The notes under the pieces were generated by a model that was not told the origin of the DNA, did not search any database, and saw only the letters and a program-made list of their open reading frames with translations. From Sulfitobacter sp. DFL-14 (lineage in GTDB: Bacteria > Pseudomonadota > Alphaproteobacteria > Rhodobacterales > Rhodobacteraceae), in assembly GCF_003335585.1 (NCBI RefSeq), contig NZ_QBFD01000029.1:26748-90747 (forward strand): DNA of 64,000 bases, read 5' to 3'. The position numbers and the translations under genes were made by a program. Each line of letters begins with the position of its first letter. Position 1 is the first letter of the stretch. Shown here piece after piece: positions 29,518-37,968 of the stretch.

Positions 29518-29733
29518 TTAGTTCTTGGCGCGGTACTGTCGTAGCTGATCACTGACAACAGCTTCGATATCGATCCCAAATTCAATGGCAGCGTCGCCCC
29601 AACCGGATTTATCAAGCTGGTGGCGAACGCCATCGACCAACGCAAGAACAGCTTCATCCTTACTTAGCCCAGAAACGCTATCAACGTTGTCATCAACGTA
29701 TTCACGGCAGATGCCGCCGATATCTTCAGCCAT
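29518..29733 (-). CDS. 71-residue hypothetical protein in low-GC insert
   Basis: Not recognised. Acidic product starting MAEDIGGICREYVDDNVDSV, with a helical middle (KDEAVLALVDGVRHQLDKSG) and ending VVSDQLRQYRAKN. Its start overlaps the stop of the next upstream small gene (29726-29875) by 8 bases, so the two are translated together. Base composition is lower in GC than the flanking chromosome. Confidence 0.55.
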   Translation of the reverse strand: MAEDIGGICREYVDDNVDSVSGLSKDEAVLALVDGVRHQLDKSGWGDAAIEFGIDIEAVVSDQLRQYRAKN

Positions 29734-29875
29734 TATCCAACTCCTTCTTATCGCTCAGCTTCTGCTTCACTAACTTACCCAGCTTCTCATTGAACTTCGC
29801 CTCGCCGCCGGCTGTCTCTAACTCACGGGTGGCTTCTTTGAAACGTTCCAGTTGACTATTTTCGCCAGACACCAT
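29726..29875 (-). CDS. 49-residue hypothetical protein in low-GC insert
   Basis: Starts MVSGENSQLERFKEATRELE and continues as one charged helix (GEAKFNEKLGKLVKQKLSDK). It resembles small proteins with an RFKEAARELE-type segment that I recall from phage and island DNA, without known function. I chose this ATG over one 32 codons upstream because the longer form would run back into the divergent DUF3800 gene. Divergent from that gene by only 12 bases, so they share a control region. Confidence 0.5.
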   Translation of the reverse strand: MVSGENSQLERFKEATRELETAGGEAKFNEKLGKLVKQKLSDKKELDNG

Positions 29876-29887
29876 GCTATACTCTTT

Positions 29888-30640
29888 ATGAAAGATTTTA
29901 ATCCACCGCCTACGCCCATACAAGACTTTGCCATATTCGCAGACGAAAGCGGCATCAGCAACGATCGCCACATGTTAGTTGGGGCAACAATAGTTCGCAG
30001 GCGGTACGTTGAGTTACTCTATCGAGAGGTTCACGAATTTAGAATAAAAAACAAAATGTTAGCTGAGTTAAAGTGGAGCAAGGTATCCAACCAGAAGCTT
30101 CAAGAATACAAAGAGTTAGTGGATATATATTTCGATTTCTGCAATCGTGGAGCAATCGCATTTCGTGCAACCACGTTTGATAATCACTTATGGGACCACA
30201 AGCGTTTCAACGATTGCGACCCAGACCTTGGAATATCGAAATTGTATTATCAAATGCTTTTGCATCAAGTTGTAGGTCGGTATGGCGATCTTGCTTCATT
30301 ATACATTTGCCTAGATCGAAGGTTGAGCAGCACGCCATTAGAGAAGCTTCAAAGAATTCTGAACGCAGGTGCGGGGAAAGAATACAAACTCACATTTGGC
30401 CCTGTTCGTACGCTCACTGCCAAAGATTCCAAAAAGGACGACATTCTTCAAATTAATGATGTTATCTTAGGAGCTGTGTCTGCATACAAGAATGAGCGAC
30501 ATAAAGCCAAAGATGCGAGAGCGGCAAAAACCGAACTTGCAATGTATGTGTTCGCACGATCGGGGCTAACCTCCTACGATGTTGACAGCCCGTCAACCAG
30601 TACGAAGTTTGCGATCTGGAATAGGCAGCCAAGAAGGTGA
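29888..30640 (+). CDS. DUF3800 domain protein
   Basis: 250 residues from MKDFNPPPTPIQDF. DUF3800 hallmarks: IFADESGISNDRHMLVGA near residue 15, ELKWSKVS, a middle Asp-rich segment (DHKRFNDCDPDLG), CLDRR, and the late DILQINDVILGAVSAY. The family has no proven activity and is common on mobile elements. The gene is clearly AT-richer than its surroundings. No Shine-Dalgarno is seen. A TATACT box ends 4 bases before the ATG, so the mRNA may be leaderless. It is divergent from two small overlapping genes, suggesting a three-gene cassette. Confidence 0.8.
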   Translation: MKDFNPPPTPIQDFAIFADESGISNDRHMLVGATIVRRRYVELLYREVHEFRIKNKMLAELKWSKVSNQKLQEYKELVDIYFDFCNRGAIAFRATTFDNHLWDHKRFNDCDPDLGISKLYYQMLLHQVVGRYGDLASLYICLDRRLSSTPLEKLQRILNAGAGKEYKLTFGPVRTLTAKDSKKDDILQINDVILGAVSAYKNERHKAKDARAAKTELAMYVFARSGLTSYDVDSPSTSTKFAIWNRQPRR

Positions 30641-30836
30641 GGCAAGAGCCCCATACATCTAGGACCTTAAGCGGTCTACGCACGAAGGCGTTCTCCTGAC
30701 ATCATCAGGATTTTCGACATATGGTGGCTCTTATGAAACCTTACCATATGTAGTGTTTTTCGCAAGAAGAATGCCTATTAGTGTCGATATTAATCGGTGT
30801 GTTTAGTTAGGACCTTGATAAGTAAGGTGCCCGCCG

Positions 30837-31136
30837 CTATTTCCGCCGCAGGTAGGCGTAGGAGGCATAGCCCCGGACATCGCGGGATTCCGCCAGTGTC
30901 ACCGCGCACCACCGGGTCGGGCCGGTGGATTCGCAGCGCCCCACATCCACCTCGGTCCCGTTCGGCATCCCCAGAAGCTCGACAAAACCGGTGCCGGGGC
31001 CTGCCCGCAGTTTGAGCATATCGCCCTCTTCAACGCCAAACACCTCATAGCGGCCCGGCGATATGCCCGCCGAGGGTTGCGCGCAGCCACTGACGATTGC
31101 GCTGCTCAACAGCACGGCTCCGATCCATCCTCGCAT
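30837..31136 (-). CDS. SH3-domain lipoprotein
   Basis: 99 residues: signal sequence MRGWIGAVLLSSAIVSGCAQ with lipobox VSGC, then a bacterial SH3 domain (DMLKLRAGPGTGFVELLGMP, DVGRCES, RWCAVTL, VRGYASYAYLRRK). Such proteins sit in the cell envelope and may bind peptidoglycan peptides. Its downstream side is the low-GC insert. 30641-30836 contains a short inverted repeat (CATATGGT ... ACCATATG) and no gene. Confidence 0.8.
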   Translation of the reverse strand: MRGWIGAVLLSSAIVSGCAQPSAGISPGRYEVFGVEEGDMLKLRAGPGTGFVELLGMPNGTEVDVGRCESTGPTRWCAVTLAESRDVRGYASYAYLRRK

Positions 31137-31263
31137 GACATTCTCCTTTGGCGGCTTCGCCCCCCTTTTGGCAGTGCTTTGCCGCGAAGAAAACCGGCAT
31201 CGAACAGGCGGTGGCAGATTTCCACCGCCGCCTGCCGGATCAGTTCGGCAGCGCGGCGGGAAC

Positions 31264-31306
31264 CGGAATTTTCGAAAATTCCGATCCGATCTTTTCGAAA
31301 AGATCG
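31264..31306. terminator. Complete paired hairpin after the NuoEF-like gene
   Basis: CGGAATTTTCGAAAATTCCG (31264-31283) and CGATCTTTTCGAAAAGATCG (31287-31306), 10 bases after the stop codon of the minus-strand flavoprotein gene. It is identical in its first hairpin to 29456-29475. Position supports termination. Confidence 0.7.
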
Positions 31307-31316
31307 CTGTGCCGCC

Positions 31317-33029
31317 TCAGATCTCGTCGGGGAAATGCTTCATCACCATCCGGATCGGATTCGGCGCCGCCTGCCCCAGCCCGCAGATCGAGGCATCGAC
31401 CATCGCGGTGCTCAGCTCTTCCAGCAGGCCGGTATCCCAGCGCTCCGCCTGCATCAGCTTGACCGCCTTTTCGCAGCCGACCCGGCAGGGCGTGCATTGG
31501 CCACAGCTTTCATCCTCGAAGAACCGCAGCATGTTCAGCGCCGCTGCCCGGGCGCTGTCAGCCTCCGAGAGCACCACCACCGCAGCCGACCCGATGAAGG
31601 ACCCATGCGGTTGCAGCGTGTCGAAATCCAGCGGGATGTCGTCCATCGAGGCGGGCAACAGCCCCGAGGACGGCCCGCCCGGCTGATAGGCCTTGAACGC
31701 ATGGCCCTCTGCCATGCCGCCCGCGGCCTTGATGATGTCGGTGATGGTGGAACCCGCGGGCAGCAGATACATCCCCGGCTTTGCCACACGGCCCGAGACC
31801 GAATAGCTGCGCAGCCCCTTGCGGCCGTTCTTTTCGGTGCCTGACAAAACCTCCGGCCCCTCGCGGCACACCTTTGCGACCCAGTGCAAGGTTTCGATGT
31901 TATGCACCAATGTGGGCCGGTCAAAGATGCCCACCTGCGCCACATAGGGCGGCCGGTGGCGCGGGATGCCGCGCTTGCCCTCAATGCTTTCGATCATCGC
32001 GGATTCCTCGCCGCAGATATAGGCCCCGGCCCCGCGCCGCAGGTCGATATACCCCGCCTCGACGATGCCCGCCGCCTCCAGCGCCGCAATCTCGCGCGCA
32101 AGGATTTCCAGCACCGCCGGATATTCGTCGCGCATGTAGAGGAACACTTTTTCCGCCTCGACCGCCCAGGCGGCAATCAGCATACCTTCCAGAAACAGAT
32201 GCGGCGTGCGTTCCAGATACCAGCGGTCCTTGAAGGTGCCCGGCTCGCCCTCGTCCCCGTTGACCGCCATGTAGCGCGGCCCGGCGTTGCCGCGCACAAA
32301 GCCCCATTTCTTGCCCGAGGGGAAACCGGCGCCGCCAAGACCGCGCAGCCCGCTGTCCAGCACCTTTTGCTGGACCGCTTCCCAGTCGCCGTTCAGGCGA
32401 AGGTCCGCAAGTGTCTCGTAACCGCCAGCCGCCGCATAGGCCGCATGATCCTCATAGGCCGGCACATGGGCATGGGTGTCACCCGCCGCGATGGCCGCCT
32501 GCACCTTTTCCGGTGTCGCGTGATCGATGTGGTTATGGCCGATCTCAAGCACCGGTGCGGTGTCGCAGCGGCCCATGCAGGGCGCGCGCAGGACGCGGAC
32601 CTGAGCCGGGTCCAGCCCCTCCTCCAGCGCGGATTTCAGGGCCTGTGCGCCCGCCAGCTCGCAGGACAGGCTGTCGCAGACGCGGATGGTCAGCGCGGGC
32701 GGCGGGGTTTCCCCCTCTTTCACCACGTCGAAATGCGCATAAAAGGTCGCAACTTCATAGACTTCGGCCATCGACAGGCGCATTTCCTCGGCCAGCGCCC
32801 GCAGATGCGCAGCCGACAGATGGCCAAAGCGGTCCTGGATCAGATGCAGGAATTCGATCAGCAGGTCCCGGTTGCGGGGCCGGTCGCCCAAAAGCGCGCG
32901 CACCTCGTCCCAGGGCCCGTCCTGCAACTGACGCCCCTTGGTGTGGCGCCGGCCCTTGCCCTTGCCCGATTTCCAGACGCCTTTTTCCGGCCCCTTGCCC
33001 TTGGTGTCCTTGTGATCGTCCAGCGCCAT
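31317..33029 (-). CDS. Fused NuoE-NuoF type NADH-binding flavoprotein (formate dehydrogenase beta-like)
   Basis: 570 residues from MALDDHKDTKGKG. A basic N-terminal tail is followed by a thioredoxin-like [2Fe-2S] NuoE/FdsG domain (CDSLSCELAGA and APCMGRCDTAP supply four Cys). Then comes a NuoF/FdsB domain: FMN/NADH segments GLGGAGFPSGKKWGF, NGDEGEPGTFKDR and CGEESAMIESIEG, and a [4Fe-4S] site ESCGQCTPCRVGCEK plus a later Cys in SICGLGQ. It transfers electrons between NAD(H) and a partner, usually a molybdenum formate dehydrogenase. No catalytic subunit gene is adjacent in this window. Confidence 0.85.
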   Translation of the reverse strand: MALDDHKDTKGKGPEKGVWKSGKGKGRRHTKGRQLQDGPWDEVRALLGDRPRNRDLLIEFLHLIQDRFGHLSAAHLRALAEEMRLSMAEVYEVATFYAHFDVVKEGETPPPALTIRVCDSLSCELAGAQALKSALEEGLDPAQVRVLRAPCMGRCDTAPVLEIGHNHIDHATPEKVQAAIAAGDTHAHVPAYEDHAAYAAAGGYETLADLRLNGDWEAVQQKVLDSGLRGLGGAGFPSGKKWGFVRGNAGPRYMAVNGDEGEPGTFKDRWYLERTPHLFLEGMLIAAWAVEAEKVFLYMRDEYPAVLEILAREIAALEAAGIVEAGYIDLRRGAGAYICGEESAMIESIEGKRGIPRHRPPYVAQVGIFDRPTLVHNIETLHWVAKVCREGPEVLSGTEKNGRKGLRSYSVSGRVAKPGMYLLPAGSTITDIIKAAGGMAEGHAFKAYQPGGPSSGLLPASMDDIPLDFDTLQPHGSFIGSAAVVVLSEADSARAAALNMLRFFEDESCGQCTPCRVGCEKAVKLMQAERWDTGLLEELSTAMVDASICGLGQAAPNPIRMVMKHFPDEI

Positions 33030-33213
33030 GTCACGTCCCCTTGTGCCCTGCCCCCGAGGGGTTTCGCCGACCCTAGCAAAACACGCCACCGCCCCACGAT
33101 CAAAAAGCGACGATTTCACCGCAGTTTGCGCGGGGCAATTCCGAAATCCCTGTCTTTGCGTGGCCGCATTTCGCCTATAAGAAACTCCCGACCGTGAAAG
33201 GAGCCGCGACACG

Positions 33214-34227
33214 ATGCCTTGGTTTGTCTTTGCCAGCCTGCTGCCTGCGGGGCTTTTGGCCCTGGCCTGCCTGCTGGGCGGCATCTGGCCACTGCTGGCG
33301 GTGCTGTCGATCACGGTCTTTGTCTTTTTCATGGACAAGCTGCCGCGCCGGGCCCAGGTCAGCGATGCGACGGGGCGCGCGCTTTGCCTGACCTTGGCGT
33401 TGGTGCATTTCCCGTTATTGGCACTTGGTGTTTGGGCGCTGGCGGCGGGGCAACACCTCGACCTCACCGACAAGCTGCTGATCTTTGCGGGGCTGGGGCT
33501 GTTCTTTGGCCAGGTTTCCAATTCCAACGCGCATGAGCTGATCCACGCGGGCCGCCGGTTGCCCCGGCGCATCGGTGTGGCGATCTATGTCTCGCTTCTG
33601 CATGGGCATCACGTTTCGGCGCATCTGCGGGTCCACCATGTGCACGCCGCCACCGATGCGGACCCCAATTCGGCCCCCATGGGCATGGGGTTCTGGCGCT
33701 ATTGCGGCCATGTGCTGCGTGGTGAATTCACCGCAGGGCTGCGCGCCGAGACGGCACATCGCGCCCGCGCGGCGACATCCCCCCCGGCATGGAGCCACCC
33801 CTACCTCGGTTATCTGGCCGGTGCGGCGGCGGCGCTGCTCTGTGCCTTCCTGCTGGCCGGGTTCACGGGTCTTGTCGTCTATGTCGGGATTGCGGCCTAT
33901 GCCCAGTGGCAGCTGCTGCTGTCGGATTACGTGCAGCACTACGGGCTGCGCCGCCGGGTGCTGGAGACGGGCAAACCCGAGCCGGTCGGCCCGCAGCACA
34001 GCTGGAACGCGCCCAAATGGTATTCCAGCGCGATGATGCTGAACGCGCCGCGCCATTCGGATCACCACATGCGCCCTGCCCGCGCCTTTCCGGCGCTTGA
34101 GGTCACCCCCGAAACCATGCCCGTCCTGCCCCACAGCCTGCCGGTGATGGCGGTGGTGGCACTGGTGCCGCCACTCTGGCACCGCCTCATGGATCGGCGC
34201 GCGGCGCGCTGGCAGGATGTCGCGTGA
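33214..34227 (+). CDS. alkB: AlkB-like membrane di-iron monooxygenase
   Basis: 337-residue membrane protein with the histidine boxes of the alkane hydroxylase/desaturase superfamily: NAHELIHAGRR near residue 107, HGHHVSAHLRVHH near 130, and LNAPRHSDHHMRP near 275. Four to six hydrophobic segments. It would hydroxylate terminal methyl groups of alkanes or other hydrophobic chains with electrons from rubredoxin. No rubredoxin gene is nearby. It is shorter than the ~400-residue classical AlkB. It diverges from the flavoprotein gene. Confidence 0.82.
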   Translation: MPWFVFASLLPAGLLALACLLGGIWPLLAVLSITVFVFFMDKLPRRAQVSDATGRALCLTLALVHFPLLALGVWALAAGQHLDLTDKLLIFAGLGLFFGQVSNSNAHELIHAGRRLPRRIGVAIYVSLLHGHHVSAHLRVHHVHAATDADPNSAPMGMGFWRYCGHVLRGEFTAGLRAETAHRARAATSPPAWSHPYLGYLAGAAAALLCAFLLAGFTGLVVYVGIAAYAQWQLLLSDYVQHYGLRRRVLETGKPEPVGPQHSWNAPKWYSSAMMLNAPRHSDHHMRPARAFPALEVTPETMPVLPHSLPVMAVVALVPPLWHRLMDRRAARWQDVA

Positions 34228-34277
34228 TTCCGCGATGACCACTGGCAGCGGCAGCGGCTTTCTGGCACTCTGACCCC

Positions 34278-34682
34278 ATGAAACATATCGCCCTGACCCT
34301 GTCGCTCCTGCTTGCCCTGCCCGCCCTGCCTGCCGCCGCGCAGGACCTGATGACAGCAGAGGAATTCGACGCCTACACCCGGGGCAAGACGCTCTTTTAC
34401 GGGCGCAACGGCAGCGCCTATGGCGCGGAAGTCTACCACGGGAACCGCCGCGTCGAATGGTCCTTTCTCGACGGGGAATGCCGCGCGGGGGAATGGTATC
34501 AGGACGGCGAGCTGATCTGTTTCGTCTATGAAGACAACCCCGCTCCGCAATGCTGGAGCTTCTCACGCGGCACCGGCGGGCTGATCGCACGCTTCGAGAA
34601 CGATCCGCAGACGACCGAGCTTTATGAAGCCCGGGATGTGGGCGAGGAAATGCTCTGCCTCGGTCCGAAGGTCGGCGTGTGA
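34278..34682 (+). CDS. Small periplasmic protein, paralogue 1
   Basis: 134 residues with a signal peptide (MKHIALTLSLLLALPALPAA). The mature domain has EEFDAYTRGKTLFYGRNG, VEWSFLDGECRAGEWY, GELICFVYEDNPAPQCWSF and the tail CLGPKVGV, with four Cys probably forming two disulfides. I see no known family. The next gene (34679) and a third at 38745 share the same pattern. The stop overlaps the next start by GTGA, so this is a two-gene operon. Confidence 0.75.
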   Translation: MKHIALTLSLLLALPALPAAAQDLMTAEEFDAYTRGKTLFYGRNGSAYGAEVYHGNRRVEWSFLDGECRAGEWYQDGELICFVYEDNPAPQCWSFSRGTGGLIARFENDPQTTELYEARDVGEEMLCLGPKVGV

Positions 34683-35077
34683 AACCGCTGCTGGCAGCGC
34701 TGCTGCTCTGCGCGGGCATGGCGCAGGCGGAACCGCTGGACACCGCAGAGGCCTTTCAGGGCTATGTCGGCGGCAAGACCATCTATTTTGATCGGGGCGA
34801 CGGGCGCGGCGTGACCGCTGCCGAAAGCTATCTGGAGGACCGGCAGGTGCGCTGGTCCGAACGGGGCGGCACCTGTATCGAAGGGCAATGGTATGCCGAG
34901 GGCGGGCTGATCTGCTTTACCTACGAAAACAACCCCGACCCGCAATGCTGGGAAGTGGAGCGGACCGCAACCGGGCTGGTGGCGGTGCTGCGCAACGGCG
35001 GCTTCCCGACCCGGATTTTCGAAGGTGATCCGGGCAATGATCCCTTTGAATGCCTGGGGCCTAAGGTCGGCGTCTGA
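34679..35077 (+). CDS. Small periplasmic protein, paralogue 2
   Basis: 132 residues from a GTG that overlaps the upstream stop. Signal peptide MKPLLAALLLCAGMAQAEP. It shares with its neighbour the EAFQGYVGGKTIYFDRGDGR, RWSERGGTCIEGQWY, GLICFTYENNPDPQCWEV and CLGPKVGV blocks, so the pair is a tandem duplication. It is convergent with xseA, 9 bases away. Function unknown. Confidence 0.75.
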   Translation: MKPLLAALLLCAGMAQAEPLDTAEAFQGYVGGKTIYFDRGDGRGVTAAESYLEDRQVRWSERGGTCIEGQWYAEGGLICFTYENNPDPQCWEVERTATGLVAVLRNGGFPTRIFEGDPGNDPFECLGPKVGV

Positions 35078-35086
35078 GCCAGCGCC

Positions 35087-36634
35087 TCAGAACAGCGAGC
35101 CTTGTTCGGGCGGTTTGCCCGCCTTGCGCGACGCAGGTTTGGCGCTGCCGGCCCCCACCGTGATCCGGCCATCGGCGAATTCGATCTCAAGACTTGTGGC
35201 CTTCGCTGCCGCCGCCTTGCCGGTCACCACCGCGCCATCGCCGCGCACCACCGCATAACCGCGCGCCAGTGTCGCCTTGTAGCTCAGGGTTTCGCGCAGC
35301 CGGTCCAGCGCGTCGATCCGCTGCCGCCAGCCGCGGGTCTGGCGCTGCCCCGCATCCGACAGGCGCGCAACCAGCGCGGCAAAGGCATCGGCCTTGCGCG
35401 CGCGGTCCTGCGCCAATGCAGCAGGGCGGAACCCCCGTGCCCGGCTTTCAAACCGGTCGCGCCGCGCCGCAACGCCGCGCGCCAGAGCCGGGGCAAGCCG
35501 CGCCGCGATTTCCCCCAACCGCCGCCGGTCCTGCGCCAGACGCTGGCGCAGGGTCGCGGGCCGCAAGGAGCCGGAGACATCCGCCAGCCGCACCCGCCGC
35601 CGCTGCACCCCGGCAATCAGCGCCGGTTCCAGCTTCTCGCCCGCGCGGTCCAGCCGCTGGCGTGGCCCGTCCAGCAGGGTTTCGGCACGGGGCAAGGCGC
35701 GCGCCATGTCGCGCAGCCGCTGGTCACGGCGGCTCAGCCCCTGGCTGAGCAGCACCCGCATCCGCGCCTCCTGACTGTCGAGCCAGGCCGCCAGTTCGTG
35801 CCGCACCGGCACCGCCAGTTCCGCTGCCGCCGTCGGCGTGGGCGCGCGGCGGTCCGAGACATAGTCGATCAGCGTGGTATCCGTCTCATGCCCCACCGCC
35901 GAAATCAGCGGAATCTGCGAGGCCGCCGCCGCCCGCGCCACGATTTCCTCGTTGAACCCCCAGAGATCCTCGACCGAGCCGCCGCCCCGCGCGACAATCA
36001 GCAGGTCGGGGCGCGGCAGGGCACCGCCGGGGGTCAGCGCGTTGAAGCCTTCGATGGCGCGGGCCACTTCGGGCGCGCATTTCGCGCCCTGCACAGCCAC
36101 CGGCCAGATCAGCACCTTGCGCGGAAACCGGTCACGCAGACGGTGCAGGATGTCGCGGATGACCGCGCCGGAGGGCGAGGTGACCACGCCGATCACATCC
36201 GGCAGATAGGGCAAGGGCCGCTTGCGCGATGCCTCGAACAGCCCCTCCGCCGCCAGCGCCTTCTTGCGCTTTTCCAGCAGGGCCATCAGCGCGCCCATGC
36301 CGGCAGGTTTGATATCCTCGATGACGATCTGATATTTCGACTGACCGCCGAAAGTGGTGATGCGCCCCGTGGCGACCACCTCCATCCCCTCTTCGGGCTG
36401 GGTGTCCAGCCGCGCCGACACGCCTTTCCAGATCACCCCGGAGATGACGGATTTGTCGTCCTTGAGGTCCAGATAGATATGCCCCGACCGGGGCCTGCTG
36501 ACGCGGCCCACTTCGCCGCGAATCCGCACATGGCCGAATTCGCCCTCGATCACCCGCTTGATCGCACCGGACAGTTCGGTGACGGAGAATTCCGGGCTGT
36601 TCTGCCCCTCGCGGGGATCGTCGATCAGGTCCAT
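35087..36634 (-). CDS. xseA: Exodeoxyribonuclease VII large subunit
   Basis: 515 residues from MDLIDDPREGQNSPE. The N-terminal OB fold (EFGHVRIRGEVGRVSRPRSG, HIYLDLKDDKSVISGVIWKG) binds single-stranded DNA. The catalytic domain has GVVTSPSGAVIRDI, ARGGGSVEDLWGFNEE and SAVGHETDTTLIDYVSD, followed by a long Arg/Ala-rich coiled coil and a C-terminal GYAVV segment. With XseB it degrades single-stranded DNA. The xseB gene is not in the window. It diverges from purD by 71 bases. Confidence 0.96.
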   Translation of the reverse strand: MDLIDDPREGQNSPEFSVTELSGAIKRVIEGEFGHVRIRGEVGRVSRPRSGHIYLDLKDDKSVISGVIWKGVSARLDTQPEEGMEVVATGRITTFGGQSKYQIVIEDIKPAGMGALMALLEKRKKALAAEGLFEASRKRPLPYLPDVIGVVTSPSGAVIRDILHRLRDRFPRKVLIWPVAVQGAKCAPEVARAIEGFNALTPGGALPRPDLLIVARGGGSVEDLWGFNEEIVARAAAASQIPLISAVGHETDTTLIDYVSDRRAPTPTAAAELAVPVRHELAAWLDSQEARMRVLLSQGLSRRDQRLRDMARALPRAETLLDGPRQRLDRAGEKLEPALIAGVQRRRVRLADVSGSLRPATLRQRLAQDRRRLGEIAARLAPALARGVAARRDRFESRARGFRPAALAQDRARKADAFAALVARLSDAGQRQTRGWRQRIDALDRLRETLSYKATLARGYAVVRGDGAVVTGKAAAAKATSLEIEFADGRITVGAGSAKPASRKAGKPPEQGSLF

Positions 36635-36705
36635 GTCCTGTCCTTGTGTCTTGGGCAGGTGCAGAATAGAACGCGGGCAGACAAAGGCCAAGGGAGTGCA
36701 GCCCC

Positions 36706-37968
36706 ATGAATATCCTCATTTTGGGCAGTGGCGGACGCGAACACAGCCTCGCCTGGGCGACGTTACAGAACCCCAAGTGCGACAAGCTGATCGTGGCGCC
36801 GGGCAATGCGGGCATCGCGATGATCGCGGATTGCGCGGATCTGGACATCATGGATGGCGGCGCCGTCACTGTGTTCTGCGACGAGAACAACATTGATTTC
36901 GTCATCGTCGGGCCGGAGGCACCTCTGGCCGCCGGTGTCGCGGATGATCTGCGCGGCGCGGGCTACCCGGTCTTCGGGCCTTCGGCAGCGGCGGCAGCCC
37001 TTGAGGCCTCCAAGGCCTTTACCAAGGAAATCTGCGATGCCGCCCGCGCGCCCACGGCGGCCTATGGCCATTTCACCGATGCCGATGCCGCCCGCGCCCA
37101 TGTGCGTGAACATGGCGCGCCCATCGTGATCAAGGCCGATGGCCTGGCGGCAGGCAAAGGCGTGATCATCGCCATGACGGATCAAGAGGCGCTGGCAGCG
37201 GTCGACACGATGTTCGACGGCACCTTTGGCGATGCGGGCACCGAAGTGGTGATCGAAGAGTTCATGGAGGGCGAGGAAGCCTCCTTCTTCGTGCTCTGCG
37301 ACGGCGACACCGTGCTGCCCATCGGCACCGCACAGGACCACAAGCGCGTGGGTGACGGCGACACCGGGCCGAACACCGGCGGCATGGGGGCCTATTCCCC
37401 CGCCCCGGTGCTGACCGATGAAATCGCGGAACGTGCCATGGCCGAGATCATCCGCCCCTGCATGGCCGAAATGGTCCGCCGGGGCACGCCCTATCAGGGG
37501 GTGCTCTATGCCGGGCTGATGATCAAGGACGGCGCCCCGCGTCTGGTGGAATACAACGTGCGTTTTGGCGACCCGGAATGCCAGGTGCTGATGATGCGGC
37601 TGGGCGCGCAGGCCTTTGACCTGATGCATGCCACCGCCCAGGGCCGCCTGTCGGAGGCCCGCGTGAACTGGGCCGAGGATCACGCCGTCACTGTTGTGAT
37701 GGCCGCGGACGGCTATCCCGGTGACTACGAAAAGGGTAGCGTGATCAAGGGGTTGGAAAGCCTGCCCGAGGACAGCGCCAATATGGCCTTCCATGCCGGC
37801 ACCGCCCGTAAGGACGGGCAGTTCCTGGCCGCCGGTGGCCGCGTGCTGAACATCACCGCGCGCGGTGCCTCGCTGGCCGAGGCACAGGCCCGGGCCTATG
37901 CGATGGTGGACCAGATCGACTGGCCCGAAGGGTTCTGCCGCCGGGACATCGGCTGGCGCGCCCTATGA
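36706..37968 (+). CDS. purD: Phosphoribosylamine-glycine ligase
   Basis: GARS; ATP-dependent joining of phosphoribosylamine and glycine in purine synthesis. 420 residues with the usual start MNILILGSGGREHSLAW, the ATP-grasp region (IVIKADGLAAGKGVI, VVIEEFMEGEEASFF, AQDHKRVGDGDTGPNTGGMG) and the metal segment VEYNVRFGDPECQ. It overlaps the downstream sulfotransferase-like gene by ATGA. Confidence 0.97.
   Translation: MNILILGSGGREHSLAWATLQNPKCDKLIVAPGNAGIAMIADCADLDIMDGGAVTVFCDENNIDFVIVGPEAPLAAGVADDLRGAGYPVFGPSAAAAALEASKAFTKEICDAARAPTAAYGHFTDADAARAHVREHGAPIVIKADGLAAGKGVIIAMTDQEALAAVDTMFDGTFGDAGTEVVIEEFMEGEEASFFVLCDGDTVLPIGTAQDHKRVGDGDTGPNTGGMGAYSPAPVLTDEIAERAMAEIIRPCMAEMVRRGTPYQGVLYAGLMIKDGAPRLVEYNVRFGDPECQVLMMRLGAQAFDLMHATAQGRLSEARVNWAEDHAVTVVMAADGYPGDYEKGSVIKGLESLPEDSANMAFHAGTARKDGQFLAAGGRVLNITARGASLAEAQARAYAMVDQIDWPEGFCRRDIGWRAL

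Noticed and set aside
33030..33572. Extended N-terminus of the NuoEF-like protein
   Set aside because: The extra residues are antisense to the start of alkB; the ATG at 33029 begins the conserved MALDDHKD tail.
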